The position numbers and the translations under genes were made by a program. DNA of 64,000 nt from Oscillospiraceae bacterium. Its GTDB lineage: Bacteria; Bacillota; Clostridia; Oscillospirales; Acutalibacteraceae. Shown in pieces: positions 36,501 to 44,953 of this stretch. The stretch is taken from assembly GCA_910574995.1 (NCBI GenBank), contig CAJTCS010000004.1:1-64000 (forward strand), in the 5' to 3' direction. The notes under the pieces are model-generated. The model saw only the letters and a program-made list of their open reading frames with translations. It was not told the DNA's origin and searched no databases. Numbering within the stretch: the stretch's first letter is position 1; each line of letters begins with the position of its first letter.

Positions 36501-38550
36501 CTGCCTGAACGTTACCGAGATCTCCACCCCCACGGTCCTGCTTTCCTTGCCCGCGCTGGCCGTGTGGAACAACGGCCCCGCCGGGGTATCGGCAAAGGCG
36601 GAGGTGCTGTTCCAGTCCATCCTGGCCTGGGAGGATACCATGCACATCTGCAAGTATACCCAGGGCATTGACAATACCTATGGGGACAACGACATGCAGA
36701 CCCGCCAAAACGTGCGCTGCATGCAGATGTTCGCGGGGGCCTTCATGTACGCCGCAGGCAACCACATTGGCATCGGCTATGGCTCTTGCGCCGGGATGGT
36801 GAGCGGCAAGCCCATTTCCGCCCTTTCAACAGGCTTTTCCGCGAACAGCCTGTTCGGCTGGGGCATCGCCCATGAGATCGGCCACAACATGGATAAGCTG
36901 GGCCGGGCGGAAATTACCAACAACATCTATTCCCTGATGGTCCAGACCTATGACGGCAAGGAAAACACCCTGGCCTCACGGCTGGAGAAGAGCGGCAAAT
37001 ATGCCTCTATCTTCAACAAAACAGCCCAGGGCTATCCCGGGGCCTCTAACGATGTATTCACCCAGCTGGGCCTGTATTGGCAGCTGCACCTGGCCTATGA
37101 CGGTGGGGATGACCCCATGGGCTTCTACAACCGCTTCTTCAAGGCCTGGAAGGCCGGCACCTATACCCAAGGCTTCGCCGAGCTTTCCTATGACGACAAG
37201 ATGGCCCTGACGGCGGCCGGTACCGCCCAGCGGGACCTGACCGAGTTTTTCACCCGGTGGGGCATGGTGCTAAGCGAAGAAGTAAAGGCCAAGCTTGCCA
37301 CCTATCCCGCCGAGCCCCGGGCTGTTTGGTACCTGAGCGACCAGAGCCGCCGGGACCGGCTGGCTGGAAAAGCTGCCGGCTCTGTCAACCACCTGCCCAC
37401 AGCCGGCATGAAGCCGGGCAGCGACACGGAGGTGGAGATCCGCACGGCCATACGGGATTCCCAGGGCATCCAGGGCTATGAGATCCTGCGGGACAACAAG
37501 CCCATTGCCTTTGTACAAAGCGCGGCGGTACAGGACGGCCTGCTGTATACAGACGTGATTGGCAGCGGCAACCACCTGGCCTTCACCTATTCGGTGAAAG
37601 CCTATGACAGCCTGGGCAACCTGGTGGATACCGCCGAGGCCGGGCAAGTGCGCATTGCCTATGACAAGACCGTGCCCGCCACAGCCTACACCCTTAGCCG
37701 CACTGGGGACACCGCCACTTTCACATTAAAGGAAGAAACCGCCGTATCCGGCCTGAAAATTTCTGGCGGCACAAGGCCGGCTTCTGGCGTCTATACCGTA
37801 GCGGTCACCCAGGAAGACGGTTCTACCGTTACCGCCCGCAAGGGCTCTTTCGACACGGGCAACCAGGCCGTGGACGACCAGGACAGCTATCTGACCTACT
37901 TCAACAAGCCCGGCACTGCCAGCACAGACACCCGTATCTGGACTTATGACGCCAAGACCGTAACCGTAACCGGCATCCCGGCCTCTGTGCCGGACAGTGC
38001 CATCCAGCTGGTCAGCTACGCTGGGGACGACGTGGCGTTCCTTACCGGCGAGGACGGCTTTATGGGCCGGCTGCAGGAGGACTACCGTTATGGCGACGGC
38101 CAGGATGACGTGATCCCCGCGGGCACGCTGGTGATTGTGGGCACCTACCGGGGCGACCCCGTGTACAACACTTTGCACATCAAGGGCAAATTCTCTAAGA
38201 CCGTGGCCGCCGTGGACGAGGATGGCAACGAGACGGTACAGGTGACGGAAGAGATACGGGATATCGACGGCTATGCCCTTATGTTCGCAGAGATACCGGA
38301 GGACCAACAGGTCAGCGATATCAGCGACGGGCTGTTCCTCTTTGTCCCCAACGTACAGAAAGAGGCGGAGCTGCAGGACGCCACCCATTGTGACGGGGAA
38401 AATCTGCTGCCCAGCCAGGTCATGGCCGAACTGTACCGGCAAGACGACCCCAACGGCGGCGGGGGCCAGCGCACCACAGCCCAAACCCTGTGGACAAACA
38501 GCCCCGGCGGCGTGGACCTGCCCATTATCCTATTGGAATCGGAGAAATAA
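33589..38550 (+). CDS. Secreted multidomain M60-like (mucinase-type) metallopeptidase with dockerin
   Basis: 1653 residues. A signal peptide (1-27, ending LPALAAD) directs export. Domains in order: an N-terminal beta region (40-150); a type-I-like dockerin (162-212) with two calcium loops, DLNGDGQVDTAD and DLDGDGEVGLAD; a beta-sandwich possibly of CBM32/discoidin type (235-365); two fibronectin-III domains (375-555); a discoidin-like domain (565-745, ENMIDGDYRTHWTAS); a linker; then the M60 peptidase (about 925-1240) with HEIGHN at 1095-1100 and the third ligand Glu at 1108, fitting HExxH-x8-E; and C-terminal Ig-like and unassigned domains. M60 enzymes cleave O-glycosylated proteins such as mucin. 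AAAGGAAG precedes the start. An SLH protein gene follows three bases after the stop. Confidence 0.88.
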   Translation: MNIRNRILSGLLALALLLPMGLPALAADAGAPEEGFGAPQAVGQLQATLRLDLAQSQAALESRNVQATLLQGEETLGQAGLWDSSTQSLGAYPASVQLKNADGGDDTIGWPKFVTLTVGDLPQGDYTLRFTGLGYKAFSYDVPLQTHSQHLILGNGGAAFTLGDLNGDGQVDTADRDVLAGKLGGADPLCDLDGDGEVGLADLVSLMKNLDVQGEAELMSTTLLAPPVELEGLTEGGAQVAEGDLRDLFADNGQGVTLRAEGSVLDLPIGFTEPVEMAQIQIAAPENGGMDTGAVLVEYEDGHTESLPFDAVLPEGVYAIGKTEGVRTITLDLGRRVPVKKITVSVEKTEDGYVSVDTIQFLKDIVPENPVAPNRMVNGLHATAGSESATLKWKELPNVTGYRVDYWPDGEESNKRSLPVNVPYAQVTGLENLQKYWFQVTPTAEGWEGDACQPVDATPQPSKSPNAPDMVSITELDGALGVSWKASEGATYYEVYYKEQSSSGAYQRIGGSLAATSTTITNLRNGVVYQIYIVAGNDVGKSGPSRIAEGTPKAVDYDRPEGLPTSSLLSPSKIKSIRLGAPNNYKQDDYTEEAPFKPENMIDGDYRTHWTASNWYGNEHVITTFTEPVDLQSVIWSPRLDGNYPQWLRAYSIQVWYEGEDLSQAGHLLMPVPERGGFDSNGGSGGGDVHTWPNIPNRGSIPTTKFGILPFPPAQNVVQISVAVEQADYNLVSCSELMFMEYDPAHCLPDEIAALFTDGLCTQLKLGVTQERIDALRERLNSDEKYYYVDLNTLADELKLAEELLSGATPYVREEVQSRSGAADGAKYSQGGSDLQPLGAAAKAGQEVTIYASGIPEGETVTVYASQFNAEASAWRAEVGTLQNGRNTLLVPKIGSQNTPRGGSLYFTYSGTKPQDIRMHVRRATAIPTLELSGWYGMTEAARRNAIEAYLTELEAYVAQAGLTEANKATDCLNVTEISTPTVLLSLPALAVWNNGPAGVSAKAEVLFQSILAWEDTMHICKYTQGIDNTYGDNDMQTRQNVRCMQMFAGAFMYAAGNHIGIGYGSCAGMVSGKPISALSTGFSANSLFGWGIAHEIGHNMDKLGRAEITNNIYSLMVQTYDGKENTLASRLEKSGKYASIFNKTAQGYPGASNDVFTQLGLYWQLHLAYDGGDDPMGFYNRFFKAWKAGTYTQGFAELSYDDKMALTAAGTAQRDLTEFFTRWGMVLSEEVKAKLATYPAEPRAVWYLSDQSRRDRLAGKAAGSVNHLPTAGMKPGSDTEVEIRTAIRDSQGIQGYEILRDNKPIAFVQSAAVQDGLLYTDVIGSGNHLAFTYSVKAYDSLGNLVDTAEAGQVRIAYDKTVPATAYTLSRTGDTATFTLKEETAVSGLKISGGTRPASGVYTVAVTQEDGSTVTARKGSFDTGNQAVDDQDSYLTYFNKPGTASTDTRIWTYDAKTVTVTGIPASVPDSAIQLVSYAGDDVAFLTGEDGFMGRLQEDYRYGDGQDDVIPAGTLVIVGTYRGDPVYNTLHIKGKFSKTVAAVDEDGNETVQVTEEIRDIDGYALMFAEIPEDQQVSDISDGLFLFVPNVQKEAELQDATHCDGENLLPSQVMAELYRQDDPNGGGGQRTTAQTLWTNSPGGVDLPIILLESEK

Positions 38551-38553
38551 GCT

Positions 38554-39858
38554 ATGAAAAGAACCCTTCGAAAGACCCTTTCCATGCTGCTTTCCTGCGC
38601 CCTGCTTCTGGGGCTGCTGCCGGCCTATTCCTGGGCGGCGGACACGGAAGGCATGGCCTTGCTTTACACACAGGACTCCCAGGGGAACGTAGACCTGGAG
38701 ATTGCCGGGATAGACGGTGGGAAAACGGTATACGGCGTACAGCTGGAGCTGGCCCTGGCGGGCAGCTATCAAGCCGACCAGGTGATGCTGGCCCCCCAGG
38801 ACAGCCTGGCCTACAGCCCCGCCCAGGGGTATAACGCCTCTTACCAGGACGGCCAGACCATCGTGACCCTGTACGTAGCCTCTGCCCATGCCCTGAACGT
38901 GGGGGATTCCCTCCCCTTGGGCAGGCTGACAGCCGGCGGCATGGGCATCATCCCAGAAAGCGCCCGGCTACTTCTGCTGGGCGCGGACGGTACGGCCGGG
39001 GAACTGGCTTCCGTCCCCGTACGGCAGTCTTCCAACGTATCCGACCTGCCCTTTGGGGACAGCTTCCCCATCTCCTCCCCTAAAACGCCCCATGGCTCTG
39101 TACAGGTGCTGGCGGCTGCCCGGGAGAATCAAACCGTAACCGTCACCCTTACCCCGGATACAGGCTGCTCCGCAGGCCCCCTATCTGTTGTGGATGGGGC
39201 TGGGAAGCCCGTCCCCTTGCTGAAAGCAGACGACACCCACTACAGCTTCCGCATGCCCGGCTCTGCCGTAGAGGTAAAGGCCGTCTTCCTTCCCGGAGGG
39301 GGGAGCACGCTGCCCTTTACGGATGTACCGGATACCAAATGGATACGCGACGCGGTGGAGTATGTCTACCAGCGGGGCATGATGGCCGGTACCAGCAGCA
39401 CCCAGTTCGAGCCGGAGACCCCCACTACCCGCGGCATGATCATTTCGATCCTCTACCGGCTGGAGGGCTCCCCCGACGTAGGTACGGCCGCTTTCCCCGA
39501 TGTGCCCCAGGGCCAGTGGTATACAAAGGCCGTAGCCTGGGCGGCGAAAGAGAAGATTGTGCATGGCTATGACAATGGGAACTTTGGCCCCAACGATACT
39601 ATCACCCGGGAGCAGATGGTCTCCATTTTGTACCGCTACGCCTCTTACAAGGGGTGCGACCTGTCGGCTACGGCTGACCTGTCCGGGTTCCAGGATCTTT
39701 CCAGCCTGGCCGCCTATGCCTCGAATCCCATGCATTGGGCCGTAGGCAATGGGTTTGTCTCCGGCACTGGGAACAACAGCCTGTCCCCCAAGGGCAGCGC
39801 CACCCGGTGCCAGGCCGCGTCCATCTTAATGCGCTTCTGTAAGAAGTTCGATCTATAA
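38554..39858 (+). CDS. SLH-anchored surface protein with candidate cohesin-like domain
   Basis: 434 residues. A signal peptide (1-29, ending SWAAD) precedes a beta-rich region (about 33-150) with features like a cohesin: a GVQLELALAGSY strand, VTLYVASAHALNVGDSLPLGRL and a final hydrophobic strand; this assignment is tentative. Residues 180-245 form a second small beta domain with the SFRMPGSAVEVKAVF end typical of InlB-B-repeat-like modules. Three SLH domains follow (254-305, 314-364, 378-432), with TRGMIISILYR and TREQMVSILYR as the core motif; the third is diverged. SLH domains bind pyruvylated wall polymer. The gene starts three bases after the M60 stop with CGGAG in place, so it is coupled. 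It is probably the wall anchor for the dockerin enzyme. Confidence 0.85.
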   Translation: MKRTLRKTLSMLLSCALLLGLLPAYSWAADTEGMALLYTQDSQGNVDLEIAGIDGGKTVYGVQLELALAGSYQADQVMLAPQDSLAYSPAQGYNASYQDGQTIVTLYVASAHALNVGDSLPLGRLTAGGMGIIPESARLLLLGADGTAGELASVPVRQSSNVSDLPFGDSFPISSPKTPHGSVQVLAAARENQTVTVTLTPDTGCSAGPLSVVDGAGKPVPLLKADDTHYSFRMPGSAVEVKAVFLPGGGSTLPFTDVPDTKWIRDAVEYVYQRGMMAGTSSTQFEPETPTTRGMIISILYRLEGSPDVGTAAFPDVPQGQWYTKAVAWAAKEKIVHGYDNGNFGPNDTITREQMVSILYRYASYKGCDLSATADLSGFQDLSSLAAYASNPMHWAVGNGFVSGTGNNSLSPKGSATRCQAASILMRFCKKFDL

Positions 39859-39870
39859 GGCACACTATGA

Positions 39871-39907
39871 GAAAAGCCCCCAGGCCAAAAGGCCCGAGGG
39901 GCTTTTC
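39871..39907. terminator. Bidirectional terminator
   Basis: AAAAGCCCC and GGGGCTTTT arms with an inner GGCC/GGCC pairing form a stem between the SLH gene and the opposing cimA gene. Confidence 0.75.
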
Positions 39908-39939
39908 CTATTGGGGATGGGACCTACAGGGCCGGCCCG

Positions 39940-41538
39940 TCATGGCAAAACTGCCTGCGCAGCCGTACTGTCCCGGCCCGCCCGCAAAAGCAGATATTCC
40001 ATCGAATCCTCCAGGGCTTTCCAACTGGCGGCCACCACATCGCTGGAAACGCCTACCGTAGTAAAGCTCTCCCCACAGTCTGCAGAAGAGGTGATGAACA
40101 CCCGCACCCCGGCGGCGGTGGCGCTTTTGCTATCTAACACCCGCACCTTATAGTCTGTCAGCTTCACATGGGCCAGCACCGGATAAAATACCTCCAAGGC
40201 CTTGCGCAGGGCCCTGTCTAACGCGTTTACAGGGCCGTTCCCTTCGGCCGCCATCAGCTGGACCGCCTCCCCCACCTTCACCTTCACGGTGGCGCTGGCC
40301 CCAGCCCTGTCCCCGCCGTAGCCTGTATAGATTTGATAATACAGCAGCTGGAAAAAAGGCGGGAAAGGGCGCAGGCGCTTGCACACCAGCAGCTGGAAGG
40401 ATGCGTCCGCCCCTTCGAACTGATAGCCTTTGGCCTCCAGGGCTTTCATGTCTTCCAGCACGGCCCGGGCCGACTGGGCATCCAGGGCCATGTCTGGAAA
40501 AGCCCGGCGTATTTTCTCCAAAACTACCGCCCTGCCGCTGATTTCTGACGCGGGGAACCGCCGGGCATTGCCCACCAGGTAGGGGTCGATATGCTCGAAA
40601 GAGCGGGGGGCTTTCAACACGCCGTCGGCATGCATGCCGGCCTTGTGGGAAAAGGCGTCGTCCCCCACATAAGGCATGCCGGGGGACAGCTCACGGTTGG
40701 CTATCGCCGCCATCTCGCGGGCGCTGTGGGAAAGCAGCTGTACCCGGTCTTGGGGGATGCATGCATAGCCCAGCTTCAGCTGCAAATTGCCAATGACTGC
40801 CAAAAGGTTGGCGTTGCCGCAGCGTTCCCCAAAGCCCAGCAGCGTGCCCTGCACCTGCCGGGCCCCAGCCAGCACCCCGGACACGCTGTTGGCCACGGCC
40901 ATGCCGCAGTCCTCGTGGAAGTGCACGCCAATGGGCTGGGGGAACCGGCCTGCAACTTCCCCTACGATCTCCCCCGCCTCTTGGGGGAAAACACCGCCGT
41001 TGGTGTCGCACAGGCACAGCAAATCCGCCCCGCCCCGGGCCGCAGCCTCCAGGGCGGCCAGGGCGAAGGAAGGGTCATCCCTCCAGCCGTCGAAAAAGTG
41101 CTCGGCATCAAAAATAACTTCCTTGCCCTGGGACTTTAAAAACCGGCAACTGTCCTCAATCATAGCCAGGTTTTCTTCCGGGGTGGTCTCCAGTACCCAG
41201 TCTACATGGAATTTCCATGCCTTGCCGAAAATAGCGCAGCAGGGCGTGCCCGCCGACAACAGCGCCCGCAGGCTGGCGTCCTCCTCGGGCAAAATGTTCT
41301 TCCGCCGGGTGCTGCCAAAGGCCACCAGCCGGGCATGGGCCAGCCCCATGGCCCCAGCCCGTTGGAAAAATTCCTGGTCTTTGGGGTTCGAGCCCGGGTT
41401 GCCCGCCTCTATATACGACACCCCCAGCTGGTCCAGCAGCCGTACGGCGGCCAACTTATCCTCTATAGAGAAAGAGACGCCGTGGCCCTGGGCCCCGTCG
41501 CGCAGGGTGGAATCAAATATGGAAATGCTTTCCTGCAT
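39940..41538 (-). CDS. cimA: Citramalate synthase (isopropylmalate/homocitrate synthase family)
   Basis: 532 residues from the ATG at 41538 (AAAGGGGG site). SIFDSTLRDGAQGHGVSFS is the catalytic N-terminal motif of the LeuA superfamily, GVHFHEDCGMAVAN carries the metal His pair and GFGERCGNANLLAVI the third conserved block; a LeuA-type regulatory domain occupies the last ~150 residues. The RDGAQGHGVSF form and overall length match (R)-citramalate synthase, which condenses pyruvate and acetyl-CoA on a threonine-independent route to isoleucine. No other leu/ilv genes are in the window. The leader is short and has no T-box. Confidence 0.9.
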   Translation of the reverse strand: MQESISIFDSTLRDGAQGHGVSFSIEDKLAAVRLLDQLGVSYIEAGNPGSNPKDQEFFQRAGAMGLAHARLVAFGSTRRKNILPEEDASLRALLSAGTPCCAIFGKAWKFHVDWVLETTPEENLAMIEDSCRFLKSQGKEVIFDAEHFFDGWRDDPSFALAALEAAARGGADLLCLCDTNGGVFPQEAGEIVGEVAGRFPQPIGVHFHEDCGMAVANSVSGVLAGARQVQGTLLGFGERCGNANLLAVIGNLQLKLGYACIPQDRVQLLSHSAREMAAIANRELSPGMPYVGDDAFSHKAGMHADGVLKAPRSFEHIDPYLVGNARRFPASEISGRAVVLEKIRRAFPDMALDAQSARAVLEDMKALEAKGYQFEGADASFQLLVCKRLRPFPPFFQLLYYQIYTGYGGDRAGASATVKVKVGEAVQLMAAEGNGPVNALDRALRKALEVFYPVLAHVKLTDYKVRVLDSKSATAAGVRVFITSSADCGESFTTVGVSSDVVAASWKALEDSMEYLLLRAGRDSTAAQAVLP

Positions 41539-41619
41539 ATGCGTGCCCCCTTTCGCAGGATCCCCCGCGTAATATGGTGCGCCTGAAACGGTTTGTGGTT
41601 TTTCAAGTATCCCGCATAT

Positions 41620-41648
41620 AGTATAGCAAATTGGCAAAGCCCCGTCAA
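41620..41648 (-). promoter_or_regulatory. Promoter for cimA
   Basis: Minus strand TTGACG (41643-41648), 17-base spacer, TATACT (41620-41625), about 82 bases upstream of cimA. Confidence 0.75.
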
Positions 41649-41705
41649 ATGGGGCAAAAGGGCGGGGAAAGCCGCGCCCTCCCCGCCCCTTGAAAAACCC
41701 GAAGC

Positions 41706-42650
41706 TTACTTTTTCAATATCCGTTTGACCGTCCCCTCGATGTTTTCCGCGCTTAGGCCGAACTCCCGCAACAGGTCCGCTGCCGGGCCGGAATGGCCAA
41801 ACACGTCGTTCACGCCGATACGGGTGACCGGGGTGGGCAGTTCCTCGGACAGAACGGCGCAAACAGCCTCGCCCAGGCCGCCAATGACGCTATGCTCCTC
41901 CGCGGTGACGATGTGCCCCGTCTCCTTGGCGGCCTTTACCACCAGTTCCCGGTCCAGCGGCTTGATGGTGTGCATATCGATGACACGGGCCTGGATACCC
42001 GCCGCCTGTAAAGCCTTGTGGGCCTGCAAGGCTTCCTTCACCAGCAAACCGGTGGCAATGATGGTGATATCGTCCCCTTCCCGCAGGGTGATGCCCTTGC
42101 CAATCTCGAAGGGGGCCTCCACGTCCTGGGTACAGCTATCTACAGCCAAGCGGCCCAAACGGATATACACAGGGCCGTTATGGGCGGCGGCGGCCCTCAC
42201 CGCCGCCTGCATCTCATAGTGGTCGGCGGGGTTCAGCACCACCATACCAGGGATAGTACGCATTAAGGCAATATCCTCACAGCACTGGTGGGTGGCGCCG
42301 TCCTCGCCCACTGAGATACCCGCGTGAGAGCCGGCAATCTTGACGTTCAGGTGGGGATACCCTACTGAATTGCGCACCTGCTCGTATGCCCGGCCAGCCG
42401 AAAACATGGCAAAAGAGGCGGCAAAGGGCGTCTTCCCGCAGGCGGCAAGGCCCGCGGCGATACCGATCATGTTAGCCTCGGCAATGCCGCAGTCGATAAA
42501 ACGTTCTGGGAATTTCTTCCGGAAGATGCTGGTCTTGGTGGCTTCCGCCAGGTCCGCATCCAGCACCAAAATGTTGGGGTCCGTTTCCGCCAGCTGGGCC
42601 ACGGTCTCGCCAAAGCTTTCCCGTGTAGCCTTTTTTACCATTTCACGCAT
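41706..42650 (-). CDS. Transketolase, C-terminal subunit
   Basis: 314 residues, the pyrimidine-binding and C-terminal domains of a split transketolase. VLDADLAEATKT, FIDCGIAEANMIGIAAGLA (with the catalytic Glu that activates thiamine diphosphate) and GSHAGISVGEDGATHQ are diagnostic. It overlaps the N-terminal subunit gene by eight bases, so the two are made in equal amounts. The pair moves two-carbon units in the non-oxidative pentose phosphate pathway. Confidence 0.95.
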   Translation of the reverse strand: MREMVKKATRESFGETVAQLAETDPNILVLDADLAEATKTSIFRKKFPERFIDCGIAEANMIGIAAGLAACGKTPFAASFAMFSAGRAYEQVRNSVGYPHLNVKIAGSHAGISVGEDGATHQCCEDIALMRTIPGMVVLNPADHYEMQAAVRAAAAHNGPVYIRLGRLAVDSCTQDVEAPFEIGKGITLREGDDITIIATGLLVKEALQAHKALQAAGIQARVIDMHTIKPLDRELVVKAAKETGHIVTAEEHSVIGGLGEAVCAVLSEELPTPVTRIGVNDVFGHSGPAADLLREFGLSAENIEGTVKRILKK

Positions 42651-43488
42651 GTTCCAGCACCTCCAAACTCTTTTTCAGCTCTGCCATAGCGGCCTCATAT
42701 TCCTCCCCATTGGGGGCCTTGCCATGCCAGCCCGCCTGGTTTTCCATAAAGGACACGCCCTTCCCCTTTATGGTTTTGGCAATGATGGCAAAGGGCTTGC
42801 CCTGGCAGGCCTTGGCGGCTTCTAGGGCCTTTTCAATTTCATCAAAGTCGTTGCCGTCTATAGCCATGGTCTCAAAGCCGAAAGCCTCGAATTTCTGGTC
42901 GATGGGCTCGGGGCCGCCCACTTCGGCCACAGGGCCGTCAATCTGCAGGCCGTTGAAATCCACGATGCAGCACAGGTTGTCCAGCTTGTGGTGCCCGGCA
43001 AACATGGCTGCCTCCCATACCTGGCCCTCTTCGATTTCCCCGTCCCCCAGCAAAGTATACACCCGGTAGGAAGCCTTGTCCAGCTTGCCTGCCAAAGCCA
43101 TACCCACGGCGGCGGAGACCCCTTGGCCCAAAGAGCCGGAGCTCATATCCACGCCGGGGGTCCCTTTCATATCCGGGTGGCCCTGCAGCATGGCCCCGAT
43201 GTGACGCAGCTTCTGCAGTTCGTTTTCGTCAAAATAGCCCCGCTGTGCCAGCGCCGCATACAGCCCTGGCGCGCAGTGGCCCTTGGAAAGGACAAAACGG
43301 TCCCGGCCAGGATTTTGGGGGTCTTGGGGGTCTACATGCATCTCTTTGCAATACAAGTACGTGAAGATTTCTGCCGAGGAGAGGGAGCCCCCTGGATGCC
43401 CCGACTTGGCGTGGAACACGCCTTCGATGATGCCCAGGCGTACCTTTGCCGCTGTGATTTGCAGCTGTTTGCGTTCTTGCGCGTTCAT
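42643..43488 (-). CDS. Transketolase, N-terminal subunit
   Basis: 281 residues from the ATG at 43488. AKSGHPGGSLSSAEI, SKGHCAPGLYAAL and the thiamine diphosphate motif LLGDGEIEEGQVWEAAMFAG (GDG...) identify the N-terminal half. Split transketolases are common in Clostridia. The strong promoter at 43569-43597 drives both subunit genes. Confidence 0.95.
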   Translation of the reverse strand: MNAQERKQLQITAAKVRLGIIEGVFHAKSGHPGGSLSSAEIFTYLYCKEMHVDPQDPQNPGRDRFVLSKGHCAPGLYAALAQRGYFDENELQKLRHIGAMLQGHPDMKGTPGVDMSSGSLGQGVSAAVGMALAGKLDKASYRVYTLLGDGEIEEGQVWEAAMFAGHHKLDNLCCIVDFNGLQIDGPVAEVGGPEPIDQKFEAFGFETMAIDGNDFDEIEKALEAAKACQGKPFAIIAKTIKGKGVSFMENQAGWHGKAPNGEEYEAAMAELKKSLEVLEHA

Positions 43489-43568
43489 GATGATAAACCA
43501 ATCCTTTCGCTGTGCAGGGCCCAAAAAGCCCCTGTCTCATGCCTTTGGCGGACAAACCTTCTGGGGCA

Positions 43569-43597
43569 ATTGTAGCGCATTTTGCCAGAAAAAGCAA
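43569..43597 (-). promoter_or_regulatory. Promoter for the transketolase pair
   Basis: Minus strand TTGCTT (43592-43597), 17-base spacer, TACAAT (43569-43574), about 80 bases upstream of the N-terminal subunit. Confidence 0.65.
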
Positions 43598-43733
43598 CCA
43601 GAATCTTGCCAGGGCCCATCTGGCGCAAAGGCCAGAGATGTGGTATACTGGCTGTATAAAGGGTGCGGCCGGCCCCGCTTCCGGCAAAATGCTCAAAAGG
43701 GGAGCGTATCCAGGAAAAAAGGAGTGTATGTAT

Positions 43734-44114
43734 ATGAAATATCCCTGGCTGTACGAGGAACTGGGAAACATGCCCGGCGCTGTCCGGGATTTTAAGGAAG
43801 AATGGCAGTGGACACGCTTCCAGGTGGGCGGCAAGCTGTTCGCCGCTATATGCAAGGGCGGGGAAGGGCAGGACGAACTGCTGACCCTGAAGCTGGAGCC
43901 CGCCGAAGGGCGCTTTTTGCGGGAGCAGTATGAAGACGTCATCCCAGGCTACTATATGAACAAAGAGCACTGGAACTCCATCCGGCTGGAGGGCGCGGTG
44001 CCCGAAGAACTGGTGCGGGAGCTTATTGGGAAATCCTACCGGCTGGTATTGGGTGGGCTTTCCAAGAAGAAACAGAAGGAGATTGCAGAGGGTATAGGGC
44101 AGGCGCGCCCTTAA
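43734..44114 (+). CDS. MmcQ/YjbR family protein
   Basis: 126 residues. The fold is suggested by the order FQVGGKLFAAI, LTLKLEPAEGRFLREQY, VIPGYYMNKEHWNSIRLEG and LIGKSYRLVLGGLSKK, which matches the YjbR/CyaY-like family of small single-domain proteins. Their function is uncertain; some bind DNA. I chose the ATG at 43734 over the one at 43728 because the spacing from AAGGAG is better. A TATACT at 43644-43649 may be its -10. Confidence 0.85.
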   Translation: MKYPWLYEELGNMPGAVRDFKEEWQWTRFQVGGKLFAAICKGGEGQDELLTLKLEPAEGRFLREQYEDVIPGYYMNKEHWNSIRLEGAVPEELVRELIGKSYRLVLGGLSKKKQKEIAEGIGQARP

Positions 44115-44196
44115 AAGTCATGGGGCCCGCATATTTCCCTGCATGTGGCGGCAAAATACCCTTGTACCTATCCTATCCAGAAAGGAAACTTGTCCC

Positions 44197-44499
44197 ATGA
44201 AGCAGGAACACAACAACAGGATTGGCAACATGCCTGCCAACATCAACATCATGAACCCGGTGCCCAACAAGGACGCCAAACGGATCACCAAGCTGGTGCG
44301 CAAAGACGGCCGGGTTTCTGGCTATGAGCTCTCAGACGGCCGGGTACTCTCCAAACGGGAAGGCGTGGCCCTGGCCAAACAAGGGGGCATACGGGGTGTA
44401 GCCATTGCCAGCCGGAATGGCAGCGAGTACCTCCGTTCCCTCCCCGACGGGGATGAAACCAACAACCTGGGCGACTTGCCCAGCACGCCCCAGGGCTAA
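44197..44499 (+). CDS. DUF3892-containing small protein
   Basis: 100 residues. The core KRITKLVRKDGRVSGYELSD followed by SKREGVALAKQGGIRGVAIA matches DUF3892, a short domain with no known function found in many Clostridia. ATG at 44197 has AAAGGAAA upstream. The C-terminal Asp/Asn-rich tail is probably flexible. It lies 82 bases after the YjbR-like gene and ends at a hairpin terminator. Confidence 0.75.
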   Translation: MKQEHNNRIGNMPANINIMNPVPNKDAKRITKLVRKDGRVSGYELSDGRVLSKREGVALAKQGGIRGVAIASRNGSEYLRSLPDGDETNNLGDLPSTPQG

Positions 44500-44612
44500 A
44501 CGCCCCTCATACGCAGCCGCAGCGGTTGGTTTGTCCATTACACGTAGAGCTTTGCGGACCGCTTAGCGCAGCGGATATTATGTACGCTATGGGCCTCAAG
44601 CGGGCCTAATAC

Positions 44613-44655
44613 AAAAGGAAACGCCGGCCGTACTTGGGGCCAGGCGTTTCCTTTT
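44613..44655 (+). terminator. Terminator after the DUF3892 gene
   Basis: AAAAGGAAACGCC pairs with GGCGTTTCCTTTT across a GC-rich loop and ends in a T run. Confidence 0.75.
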
Positions 44656-44953
44656 CTTATATCCCTTCCCCCTCTTCAAAAGGGGCCTTTGCCCGCTTTG
44701 AAATGCACCCGGTCGAGAATACCGCCTCCCGTTCCAGATTCTAGACGTATCTCTGGGCAGCTTTTGTTTCCTCTTGCGGTACCCACACCCAGGCTCTTGA
44801 AGGATACCCGCCGGGTATCCATATAAAAAAGAGCACCGAATCCCTTCGGTGCTCTTTTTCTCACATAGAACTATCACACTGCCGCCATAGGGTCCAAAAA
44901 AGGGGGCCTCCCCAGCAAAACCCTAAAGGGCTGGCAAAGCCACAGCCTTCCGA
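44656..44953. other. Structured gene-free region past the hydrogenase operon
   Basis: No gene is seen. Besides the hydA terminator it holds a perfect GGATACCC/GGGTATCC hairpin (about 44802-44820) and a longer enclosed structure, where TACCGC near 44723 can pair with GCGGTA near 44778 around an inner CCAGA/TCTGG stem. This could be a small RNA or a 3' untranslated structure; no known family was recognised. Confidence 0.4.
44825..44859 (-). terminator. Terminator of the hydrogenase operon
   Basis: AAAAGAGCACCGAA (44827-44840) pairs perfectly with TTCGGTGCTCTTTT (44845-44858) across TCCC; the minus-strand T run follows. It lies about 100 bases past the hydA stop. Confidence 0.85.

Noticed and set aside
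41539-41615. T-box or leader attenuator for citramalate synthase
   Set aside because: The leader is under 80 bases and lacks the T-box core and terminator.
44596-44877. Small minus-strand open frame beyond the hydrogenase operon
   Set aside because: It runs through the hydA terminator and other hairpins and has no ribosome site or similarity.
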